Positions 10,507 through 21,829 of a stretch of DNA of 64,000 bases are shown in pieces. The position numbers were made by a program, and so were the translations under genes. How positions within the stretch are numbered: position 1 is the first letter of the stretch; every line of letters starts with the position of its first letter. Source of the stretch: Epicoccum nigrum. Taxonomy: Eukaryota > Ascomycota > Dothideomycetes > Pleosporales > Didymellaceae. A model generated the notes under the pieces. It worked only from the letters and a program-made list of their open reading frames with translations. It was not told the DNA's origin and searched no databases. The DNA is taken from NCBI GenBank assembly GCA_002116315.1, contig KZ107838.1:2410576-2474575 (forward strand), read 5' to 3'.

Positions 10507-13500
10507 GTTGGTCTTCGAGTAACTTTTACAATATAATACGTCTACTGAAAGATAGACATGTGCAACATGTAACTTCCTCCAGTGTTATTCCACCCAGTTC
10601 GGTATATACCTGCTCGGATAGATCTTGGATCGGAGGCTGACACACTTCCCGGTGTTGATGGAGGGTATAGCTGGGTGCTTTATGATCGGTCTGGCGATTG
10701 CAGTTCTGTTACGTCGGCTATGTAAAAGCTGAAACCGATGACAACCAGAGTTCCTTGGGTGAAAATGGTCGGCAACGTCGCAAAGCAGAAACAGAACGCA
10801 GAAGTCAAATGACGCCGGGTCGTTAGCCAAGACTCTTGACCAGTGTCAATCAGTCGATTGGGAGACGATATGTACGGTGATATTAGAAACACACGAGAGC
10901 TGAAGCAAAAAGGAGTGACGGGTGCTGAACGATAAAAGTACGAGGAACGGTTACGGCACAGCAGAACAGAGGTGGCTGCCGAAGCCCAGGTAGAAGAGGT
11001 CTCGAAGGCGGCGGCTCCTGGTTGGGGCCGCCGGCTCATGGTCGTTGATCCATTGCATGGGCAAATCCATTGATCCCTGCAGATACGCACGCCCTAAAAG
11101 ATAGCGCGCTGTGTCCCTGGCGACCTAAGAGCGCCAAGCATCAGGAACGCATGTGCGGCAGGGTTTCAGTGGCGGTCCCGTGCAGGGGTACCAAAGTTGG
11201 GGTCCAGGAAGACGCCTTGTGCAAGACCTTGCACTGGCCAGATAAAATCGGATGGCATCACACAGTCTGACGGCGCCGCTGAGCTCCGTGAGAATACGGA
11301 AGGTGGTCCTGCTTACATCCTAAAATCTTTCGAGCTGTGCACAGCATTGCTCGTGTCTCTCTTCAGGTGGCATTGAAAAATCATGTGTCAAGAAACGAAA
11401 GATATGCAGTGACGACAGGTTCTGTAACGGGGTCCAGTTTCCGTGTAGGTGCATATCCGGGAGGCTCGCAGGATCTTTCCTCATTTTCTGGAAGAAGATC
11501 AGGTTCAAATGAAGTTCCTCTGTACAGTGCACACCTGGAGGGTGCTGTGATTTGCCCCTTTGTCCGCGATCATGATTTGCTGCTTCTCATTGCCTTTGCT
11601 GAGTGGCCAGAGCAAGCGAACGCAAACCCACAACTCAGCTTCCAATGACCATCGTGAACCTGCACCCATGCAGGTGAGCTTGCACTAGCACCGGCGTTGG
11701 CTGACTGCTGAAGGACTATCCAGCACCGGATGCTAAGCGGTGGTAACCGAACGGAGGACAGTATGCACCAGCCGTCGTGGCGCGGGCGCGTCATCGCTCG
11801 TGCGACACTGAATGCTTTCAAGCTCTACGCAAGTTCAAACCCATAATTGATCAGGCCGGATGAAAGCATGGCAGACATGTCTTGTGTTATTGATGAAAGT
11901 ATGCTGGGGTCCGTTTGGGTGGACAAGAATGGTCGTGTGCGGGAGTTCAATCTGTCTTGATCGAGCCTAGTCCTGATTGCATGGCCCGAAGCGTTTGCCC
12001 ACAATGAGTGCTAACTTCGCCGTGCATCATCCTTCAACCTCAGGTTGACTTTACTATTCAGCATTAAGAGGTCAAAGCTGCCATCTATTCTTGTGTCGGA
12101 TAAGTCGAGAGCTGCCTTTTGTTATAGTCCAGCGTGACTCAGTCCAGAGGAACGTAAAGTGCTCAACTTCACGAGGCGAACCTTTTACTACGAGACGTGC
12201 ACAGTCAAGCTCCTGCTTCTAGGCATCATGCAGGTGCGATCTATCGCTTACAACACTCTAACGCTACCTGTTCCATTGAACCTCTGCATCCGCACAAAGC
12301 TGCTTTGTCACAAGACTTTATACATTGGCTGCTGTAACGATGCAATCGCACAGTCACTATGATCAGTCCCGAGATGTTATGTAGTGATGCATCGCAACCG
12401 TCCCCCTGGTCATATTTACTGACCGGCGTGCTGGCCAACTTGCAGGTCCACTGGCGATCCAAGTGAAACACTGACGGAGACAATAGCGGCCAGTCCTCTG
12501 TGATTGGTTAAAAAATGCATTTTGTTAAGCTAATGCCATGTCTCACTAGCAAGCGACTCATCCGCCCGTCCCAACAACGGTTGTGCTGGATTTGAACGGA
12601 CCGCCTTCTGCCACAACACGACAAGCTTATCGGCCCTCCACTCCAATGGAGTTATGCGCCGGACGTTGGGCCTCTTCGCATACGGCTATGATGCTTTGCT
12701 TTGTGGCAGGCAATATTCATGCAAATCTTTCCGCTAAGTTGCGACTTCCCCGCATCCATCGTGAACTGAACTGCTCGGCAGTTCTCCACAACCACATGGT
12801 TACTGTCTCTGGAAAGTCGAAGTGTTCCCCGTACATCCAAAAAGACAAGTGGAGTCAAGCTCCCAATGCTGTGGCCCAAATTTTGTATCCGCAAATCCGA
12901 AATTGGGCGCGACTCCTGACGGATCGAGGCCCTGCGAAGGCAGACTTGACTGACCTAGAGTCACAGGTCCAAAGTGCTGAAGCTTCACCTGCTTCATGCC
13001 AGCTGTAAATCAACATAGCAGAGCAATCTTCGGATAGGCTGGCGATGCGTAGCAAACCTTAAGCAAAGTGCCGTGAGACCATCCAAGTAGAACATGGAGC
13101 ACAGATCTGCACCAGCATCGGTATTATGTTCTCCGATTAAGGCTTTGAATGATACCGACAGCAATAGGACTGGCATCAATATAAGCATGTACACAGTTGG
13201 TAACAAACTCGGTATTTGCCGACCCCGTCCCATGGTTATAAGTGACACAACTTACCTGATCATCCGCTTGACGTCGCTGTCACAGTGGAAGCATCTGAAT
13301 GGTAGGTCGTCGGTCCGTCTGACCTATGGTAAGTCGACGGCAGGAAAGCTCATATACTGTGTACAGTGGGTGTGCATATCTGCACTGTTTACAATTGGCC
13401 ACTACAACATAAAATGGCGAAGACTTTACCAATGGGGAGTGCAGGTCGTCGAACCCCGCACTTTGTTGTGGTTTACGAGGTCAATGCCGGGAGAGTAGTG

Positions 13501-16326
13501 CGAAATTTGTCAGTGTTGGACTGCAATTTCCACATCAACGTTGCCAATGTTCTTCAAGGCTTCCAGAAGGCGGCTGCTGCACGTCAACATCATCCATCTA
13601 GGCCCACGACCAGGCACCTACCTATTCTACCGATACACGAGCTTGCCTTATACGCTTCCCAGGTTACTCATCTCCACTAACTTCGTTGCAATGTCGCGAG
13701 CCAACTTTCTAGCCCAGAACCATTGGTTTGACATTCATGGCATGAGTTTCGCTTCTCAGGGCGAAGTTAACCAGCTCCAGCTAAATGTCGCTACTACAAC
13801 GACGGCTCACGTTGTAACAATCATGTTACCATCGAAGACTCGAGAACGCCACGAAGTAGGACCATACCACATCCAGGCATCTCATTATTTACACCGCTTC
13901 TCCTGATGGCAGTCACTCCTCTTTAGGAGACATTCGCCCGACCCGCGGCGGTACAGTTCGGCCCTTCGACGACATTGCAAGTCAGCCCTACCGGCGCACC
14001 GTGCCGCCGTAAGTAGAAGCAAAAATTCAACTCACCATACTGCGAATCACGAACGACTGCATCACAGAACGGCTGATCGCTGCTAGGCGCAAACGCCAGT
14101 TATCGATTTGTTTGACGCTCTGAAACTTCGTCACTCTGAAACCTCTCGGTGCCTGGGCTAAGTTTTCTCTGTCTGGGAGCACCCAAGTTTTGCAGCCGCG
14201 CTTGCGCACGAGTCGTGCCCCGCAACCTGGCCAACTTTATTGCACGGTGCAGCGCACGACGCCGCACGATGCAGCACTACCGGTACATATCACCAACCGA
14301 ACAACCTCAGGACTAGCCTACCAAAGGGCTGGGTATACATTGTTCACCACGTGCGTGACAAAATCATGGCCGAAGGAACGATCTGCGTCAGATATCTTAA
14401 TTTGGCACTGTTTAAGGCGATCAGCGAGGCTACGGTATAGCTGCACTTCAGTGGACTCGCCGGTTTGATGAGCCCGTACCTATAGCAGCAAAGCCCACTC
14501 CAACGATTCATGGCGGCGCTTCGAGTCGCGCACCTGACGATGAAGTTGTAGTTAACAACAACTTCAGCACCTCGCTAGAACATCCTCATTTCACTAGAAT
14601 AACTACCGGCTGCCAACGACTTGTCAACATCGCGACTACATTGACTCGACATCGCGATCATTACTGGGATGTCACTTTAAGAGCGCGCCAGACGATCCTC
14701 ATTATACATTGGTGACTGCACATCCTCCACTCGACCAGCACGTACCGCGTGATTTACCGAAGAACGGTGGAAATATGGAGCCGACTGCGATCCGAGTCGG
14801 CATCTACCGAAACCTTCTGCACGAGTAATATTCTAAAGTTGTAGCAAGCTCGGACAATCTTGAGATATCACAAACAACACTCAACGCTGTCTGAGCTTGG
14901 TGCTACTATAACAGCTTCAATAAACTGATCATGAAACTGTCCGAGCTTGCTACAATTAGGGAAGCTCCAGGCGCGATCGCATAGATATTGTTTGAAGACA
15001 TGGATAGCTACCACACTTGCGATTCTATCCCTTTTTCTTTCTCTTTCTGGGTTAACGGTGCAGAGTTACTGACAGTATTGCTGGAAAGCACCCTTACCTG
15101 CTCTGTAAGGGGCAACCACGCCTCAACTTCCGACTAGGAGCTATCAACGGTGACGCAGGGATGGATTACAAAATCTCTGATTGCTTGATGTCGTGATACA
15201 AACTCATTCGCAGCTGACTGACTAAGTGATAGAACAAGCCAATCGCTGACGCACTGTGCGCAACGTCCTTTCTTGATCTAGGATTCACTCTAGCACAGTA
15301 GCTTGCCATTGCCTCGAAGCCTTGCGTATTCGCCAACTGTACTCTGTCAAGCCTGATCTCTTATGGCCATATGTGAAAAATGTTCTCAGCGACTTCCCGG
15401 TCAATATTTTGAAACCTATCATGAAGGAGAACAATGTAACAAACCTCACACTCCCACCACTTTGCAGGCTCCACAAGGCTTTCAAGCGATTACACAGTCA
15501 ATGATCTGAGTTCCCCCCGCTACAAACTGTAAATCCCTATGGATCATGCTCAAATAGCGTGCTTGTCACATTCTTGGTTCAAGAGGCAGGGCAGACACTG
15601 CACGAAACGATCTGCAGATGCATGTCACTCGTTCGAGACTACACCCTGCTCGTCTGGCAACAGCAGACATCGCGTAGAAAATAGTTAAGTTTACTGGTGT
15701 GATCAAGCGTAGAGAATATGGGCGCTCTAGATGGACGAGTAGATGAAATTACAGGGAATGCAAACAATTTGGAGTAGTGACGAGTCGGTCGTTCCTCTCG
15801 ATGGTAGTTGCCTGGCTGTTAGGTCCATCAAGTGACCTATTGTGACTTCTCACATCCGGCTGGCTACGGGCCAAAATGCAGGATTGAGAGAGAGGGGAGG
15901 GGGGTCAAAATTAATATCCTGATGGTGTACACTGCTGGGTTTCAGGTCCTTGTTGAGACAGAAAGAAATTCACTGGATATACTTCTTCTTCTTTGAAGTA
16001 ATACCACTCTCATTGACATAATGCTCCGCCGTACAAAGGAAGTCAATTGACGCTCAGGTCTTCATTCTGTTTATCACTTCTGGCTCGATGACTGACAGCT
16101 CAATCGCAACATCTTCTTATCGACTAGGAAATGTCTTTCGCCTTCCGTTCACAATATCTTATTGCACATAAACATCAATTGTCTCATTCACTCACTCGGT
16201 GGACATAGCCTGTCCGCCGTCCACTTCCAATATCTTATGTATCCTCACAAAAAACCGCAAAACTCAATCTGAAGGAACCAACATTCAAGTAACTATTTCC
16301 TGTTATATCGCAATCGTTACACCCCC
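10507..16326. other. Gene-poor tract of 5.8 kb
   Basis: I found no coding frame with family similarity or believable exons on either strand. The open frames are under about 145 codons and look random. A 117-bp hairpin element lies at 14839-14955, and a pyrimidine-rich tract lies at about 15025-15050. The stretch may be old, mutated repeat DNA, but I could not match it to a transposon. Confidence 0.5.
14839..14955. mobile_element. Possible 117-bp MITE-like hairpin element
   Basis: The ends are a perfect 18-bp inverted repeat: 14839-14856 (TTGTAGCAAGCTCGGACA) and its exact reverse complement at 14938-14955. A third, imperfect copy in the right-arm orientation lies inside at 14888-14906 (TGTCTGAGCTTGGTGCTAC). 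There is no coding capacity. The size and terminal repeats fit a miniature inverted-repeat element, but no target-site duplication is clear, so mobility is not shown. Confidence 0.5.
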
Positions 16327-17188
16327 CTACAACACCGCCGCCTCAGTAACTAACTTCAACAACTCCTGCGGCCGACTCCAGTTAGGGCAATGCCCGGCAT
16401 CGATCTTCTTCACATCAACCTTCTTTCCGCTCACCTCCTCCACCGTATCAATGAACCTCTGCTGCGTCTCAGGGTTGATCACAAAATCCCGCTCGCAGAA
16501 GATATACGTGAGCGGGATGTCCTTGTAACTCGCCTGGGTGACCTCCTCCTTGAAGGAAGGAGCTGAGTGATGCGGAAGCTTAAGAACATTCTCATACGCC
16601 TGGACGTAGGGAAGGTCGTTGCAAACAGCCCCGGCCATGATGACGGGGTCGATGTGCATGTAGCCCTCCTGTACGCGATAATCAGCATCTGACTTCTCAA
16701 ACGCCCACAAACAAGGAAAAGACTACCGACAAGAGCAACAGCGCTAAAAAAAAAAAGAGAAGTGTGAAACTTACCACCGCGGCAGGCAAAAACGCCTCAT
16801 CCAGCTTCATGGCCTGGATCTGCGTCTCCCCCACCTTCGGCGCGACAGCACTCAGAAACACTAATCGCCTGACCCCTCCCTTCTTCCCCTCCTGCACACC
16901 CAGCCCCGCAAGCGCCTCCGTAGCCACCGTTCCACCATAGCTGTGCGCCAGAATGACGACCTCCGTTCCCTCATTCTCGGCAACCAGCGCGCCGACGACA
17001 CCGCGTACGAGCGCCGCATCGTCCTTCAGCGTGGCCGGCGGGAGCGGCATCCGCTTCTGCGTGGAGGGCAGGTTCACGGCGACGGCTGTGAAGCCTTCTG
17101 CGCGGAGTAGGGCGAGGAAAGGGTCGTAGGCGCCATGGGCGGAGAAGGAGCCTGGGATGATGACGATGGTGGGCTTGGTGGGGGACAT
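16327..17188 (-). CDS. Alpha/beta hydrolase
   Basis: Two exons, 17188-16775 and 16668-16327, joined across a 106-nt intron in phase 0, give 251 residues. The nucleophile elbow is HSYGG at about residue 83. The acid is the Asp of FCERDFVI, and the catalytic His is in AGHCPN near the C terminus. The oxyanion region follows the first strand (IVIIPGSFSAHGAYDP), as in the salicylate-esterase/hydroxynitrile-lyase branch. It should hydrolyse small esters or related bonds, with unknown substrate. I chose the ATG at 17188 because MSPTKPTIVIIPG is the usual fungal start. An in-frame ATG at 17269 would add 27 residues. No secretion signal is seen with the chosen start. Confidence 0.85.
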
Positions 17189-18090
17189 GGTTGAAGATGA
17201 TTTGGTAGTGGGGCTTCGAGATGGATGTTTGTGGTGACGTTTGTGTAGCAGCGCAGAGCTGCAATACACTGCTTATATACCGTAAGCCTCGCAACGACTT
17301 GTGCAAGAATGGGTAATGCGCTTGTGCAATTGCTGGCAGCCTAACAATCAGCCCTTCGTCAGAAATGGATAACGCGGTTAGTTTCCGCATTAGGTGAAAT
17401 TCCGCCCCATGTAGCTTGTGGCAGTCCTAAGTGGGGATGTCTACAGGGTGGGTTAGAATAGATGTCAGAATTCTGACAACTGACTCCAAATCAGATGGGA
17501 CGCCTAACGATTGAAGGTACTGGTTACCATTCCAACTATAGCTACACTACTGACTCCTTACTGCTTGTGCCGCATGAAATTCATCAGCACGCTCGATATC
17601 GACAAAGCTTCGACTCGGATTGCGCATCGAGCGCATCGAATCACAACGTTTCGCCCGCCCGCTCTTTGATGCTCACCAATAGTACACATTACAATGGTGC
17701 AAGCCTAAGTCGCTCGAAAACTCCACCAAGACAATTACGCTCATGGAATCTAGACACACGAAGGAAAAGAGAGAAAAAGGAAATGCGTTGGGCTGCGATG
17801 ACGCGCCAGTGGTATCGAACACACGAAAATTGCAATGCCTCAATGGGCTGTGAAAGAAATTCAACCAACCAGGTCGGTTCTCGCCAACTCTCCTTTCAGC
17901 GATCATGTACATTCGTTCCCACAAGGGGCCTCCTTAATGCAGAGGTATGACGAACTTCCCCGTCGCACACGCGTACGCACGTCTGGGAGTGTGATGTTCA
18001 GGGCATACATGCATCTATTGATGCTTGTGCAATATCATTGCGTTCCGCTCACACCAATTGACGCACCCACGGTTCGTTATTGATCGGCTC
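17189..18090. other. Intergenic
   Basis: About 900 bases between the hydrolase start and the Rax2 stop. Open frames here are short and unrelated to any family I know. Nothing recognisable. Confidence 0.5.
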
Positions 18091-21000
18091 TCATATTGTC
18101 GGTGCTCGTGGACCACTCAGCGTCCCGAATAGTTGCTCCGGCGGCAGCCTCCCTACGTTGCCTAGCCTATCAGGATAAGATTGTGGGGCTGGGGAATAGC
18201 CTTGTGCCCTCTTGCGATACCATTCGATAACGATGCCGATCACGACGAGGAGGAAGGTGAGCGCGAGTGCGATAGCGAGTGCGATGAGGACAATGAATCC
18301 AACAGCGAGGTGCTTCTCTGTTGTACGCGTTAGCAACTAGGATCTATGTAAGTATGACCGAGTACAGCTTACTGGACTCTCTGAAGAACATATTAGGGTT
18401 CTCAACAAAGATCGATGATAAGCTCCCGGGAGTGTTCTCGGATGTTGTAGCAAGAAGGAAAGGGGACAATGTTGTGCCATTGAAGAGGGCACCAGATGCA
18501 GAGCCAAATCTTGTGATGTTGATCTGCCCCATGAGCAGAAGGTCTTGACTTCGATCGATGAGGTCTGCCGATCCATGTTCCGCAGACAAACTGAGTACCT
18601 GGATACCACGGATGTCTGTGCCGGACCCGAAGAGGGAGCTGTCGACGGACACCCACTTGCTGCTATCGAAGCGTTGGAGGTAGGCAGTGCCGTCCTCGCT
18701 TGTGCCTGTAGCCCAGAGCTGATCGCCATCCTTAGTAGCGACAGTAAGCGCGGTGACGGGTCCAGGTAGGTTGCTGGCACCGGGAATCTCGGTGAACTCG
18801 TTCTTTGTGTGGTCGAACTGGAGGATTGTAGTCTTATTCTCGCCGAACGTCAAGTTACCAGCCACAAGCAAGGTGGAATCTGATGTCCAGATCAAGGCGT
18901 TGACGATACCAGCCACGTTGTTATTCGGGCGATTCCACTGGCTGCTGCCGCTGTTCCACATGCAAAGGCCAGGGCAGGTGAACTCTCCGCCAGACTGGAA
19001 GCCACCTCCGACGTAGATCTCATCAGACTTCGGTCGAGGAGCAATGGCATTAACGGTGACGTTGTTGCCTTGAAGTGCAGGCGGCTGTACACTCGGAAAG
19101 CTGTTCGACGGAAGATCGTAGGCTACGATACCAGCAATGTTCTTGTTATTGACCTTTCCTGTAACAACACCGCCAGCAAAGAGAGTGTTGTTGTTCACAG
19201 CGACTGCGGCGAAGGTTGAGTTAGCATCGACCTGTCCTACGAAACCAGTGACCTTGTTGGAATCATTTCCGTCGATGATGAGGACGTTCGTGATGTTCTG
19301 TCCGTCAGAGCCCTCAGCTGCAAAATGACCGGCCAAGATAGTCTTGTTGTTACCGTTCTCTTTGTAGAAAAACCCAGTACGGACCCCAGTAGTTTGCAAA
19401 TCATCGGTGTCCATGATGGCTCGCTTGCGCGAGGTGGCCGACTGTTCCTGATCCTTGATGTCGATAGGGAAAGTATGGAGAGACAATACGTTGTTGATAC
19501 TGCTCAATTCAGCAGCGCCATTTGCACCGAGAAAACCCGATGAGATAGAACCACCAAACCAGCGATTGCCCCCGGCATCAGCATACGTCATCAATCTGCC
19601 TGAAGCTGAGAACGTAGTTGTGTTGAGGTTGTGCAGCCAGTTCTTCTGAGAAGGCACCCAGATTGCAAGACCATCCACGACAGTAGGTGGGTTGCCGTTG
19701 AACCCATTGACAGTGCCAAAAAAACCACTAACAGCGAGGACCTCTTCCGGAGTATCGGCGGTGATGTTGAGCGTGAAAGGAACAAGGAACAAAACGACAC
19801 CTTCAACACCAGCGCCAAGAGGCGACCACTGGTTGTTGGAGTAGGCAGCTACACCGTTGAGTCCAGCCACATTGCCGTCGTTGACGTCGGTGAAGTTACC
19901 ACCAACATAAAGCGTGCTAGCATTGTGGAACATAGTCATGACTTGATCGTTCAGTCCCTTTCCAGACAACGCTGTAGGATCCTTGGCATCCTTGCCAACA
20001 AGGAAGATGTTGTTACGGCCATTGTCTGAGGAGAAGCTACCACCGACATAGAGATTGTCATCATCAGTGGCAACGGTTGTGATAACTGCCTTCTCGCGGG
20101 GTGTGAGGCTAGCGCCGGCTTGGTTGATGACAGAGTCGGAGAGTTCAATTTTCTCAAGCGCTTGTCCAGGTGTGTACTCGAATAGACCATTGAGATTACC
20201 AGATGTAGCCTTCAGGAGCGTGAAACGCACTCGCTGAGCAACGATAGTAACTGCAGTCGGACCTTGGCTAGATGCAGGCCTCAAAGTGACAGATGGCCTG
20301 AAACCCTCACGGACGTTTATAGGTCCGTTGTAGATCTCATCATACTTATCGTAGTTGTTTGTCTGCCAAAGAATGCTGCCTTCATCCTGTCGACCTTGAG
20401 ACATCTCTGTCGTGACGTTTACACGACCGCGGCTTCCGCAGGTGCCGTCTCCCAGACAGCCAGGCGTGAAGATAGTGACTGAATAATTTCCGGATTGCTT
20501 GATATCTGGAGAGAAGGTGACAGTAGCCGCATCTGTCGAGATGTCTGGCCCTGGCAGAACAGCAGTAAGGTATTCCGAGAAACTATCGTGCGAAGGTGTG
20601 ATCTGCCATTGGCCAGTAGAAGTTGACTCCGACTCCACATTGGTCGCGGTACTACAGTTCGCGGGCTCGTTGAAGTCGTTGATAGCGTATGCGTACATTT
20701 CGTCCTGGTAGAGCTGAATGCCATTCAGACCAGCTCCGTTACCATACCAGTCGGAGATGTCGATCCGGAAGGCGTTCATGCCGATGCTGTTGACAAAGTG
20801 GAAATCCTGAGCCGTGGTGTTACCCTCTGGCAGCGGGCATCTGGCGTCACAATATGCCATTCGGCCGGTCGAAGGGTCGGTGTAGGTCAGGTTCATGATG
20901 CCGCCGTCCGGAAGCGCTGTGTAGCGGAAGGTCTTGGTACCGCGACCCTCGTAATCTGTGTTGAAAAGACGCAGCTTGGTAGGGCGGAAGCCAAACCCGA

Positions 21001-21829
21001 ATTCGGCCTTCCAGAACCCAGGCGCGCGGTCTGAAAGCAGCCATGTCGACCCCGAGCCTGTTGTCGCGAAGTTGGATTTGCAAAGAATATCCGTCGGTTC
21101 GGTGAAGCCAGGTAGTCCAGAGCTGGTCTGAGCGGAGATGTTTGCGTGCACAATGGGGATGATTTGAGTGTTATTCTCCGTCGCCACTGTGGCATTGCCG
21201 CCGAGCCCGTTAAACTCTCCTCCGAATATTATGTTGTTGTTTGGTGCCTTCTCAATAGAATGGACTGCTCCGTTGAAACCTTCAAAAGACAGATCTTGCC
21301 AACCATCCTTCCAGATTATGGCGTTGCTAGAGTTACTGCCTGAGAAGAGCCCACCAAGGTAGACCTGGTTGCCGTCACAGTAGAGCGTGTTGACAGCTCC
21401 AGTCAGACCCTTCAGTGCGGTCACCTCGCCACTGGAAGGATCGAGCACCGCGACGCCGCCGGGGGTTGCGAGATCTCCCACACTAGTGAAGTTTCCAGCA
21501 AACATGACGCGGTCCTGGTTGTTTGATTGGAAGGTGCACATGGCCTTGATGTCGGCATCTGTCTCGTTGATGGGCGCAAACACGCCATTAGGGTATCTGG
21601 AAAGCAGGGCGCCGGTACGTCCGGTGTTGGCCTGGCTTTGGCCTTCATACTGGTATATGGAAATAGAATCGAAATCACCTGCGAATGCGACGCGGCCGAG
21701 TTGATCGAGGTTAAGATTGGGGGAAGGAACCGGCTTGAAGCTAATGGCATGTGTAGATGAAGTGAAGAGCAGTGCGAGGGCAAATTTGCCGGGGCGCGAG
21801 GCCAGCAGGGAAGCGAACGACTCCCTCAT
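18091..21829 (-). CDS. rax2: Rax2, cortical marker of polarized growth
   Basis: Exon 1 runs 21829-18373 and exon 2 runs 18317-18091, separated by a 55-nt intron; together they give 1227 residues. A signal peptide (about 1-28) is followed by a very long extracellular region built of Rax2/kelch-like propeller repeats. Their recurrent pattern is VYLGGxFSG, IIFGGEFNGLGG, LYVGGNFTDVN and IYVGGGFQSGG, with many N-glycosylation sites. The last exon encodes one membrane helix (about 1154-1183, GFIVLIALAIALALTFLLVV) and a short cytoplasmic tail. In yeast Rax2 works with Rax1 to mark bud sites. In filamentous fungi it supports polarity and cell shape. Length and layout are normal for the family. Rax1 is not in this window. 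Confidence 0.92.

Noticed and set aside
12583..13008. 141-codon plus-strand frame in the gene-poor tract
   Set aside because: Mixed composition, no similarity, and no exon context.
13425..13470. tRNA on the minus strand (GGTTCGA-like segment)
   Set aside because: The stem gives a 9-nt loop with a wobble pair, and no acceptor, D or anticodon arms fit.
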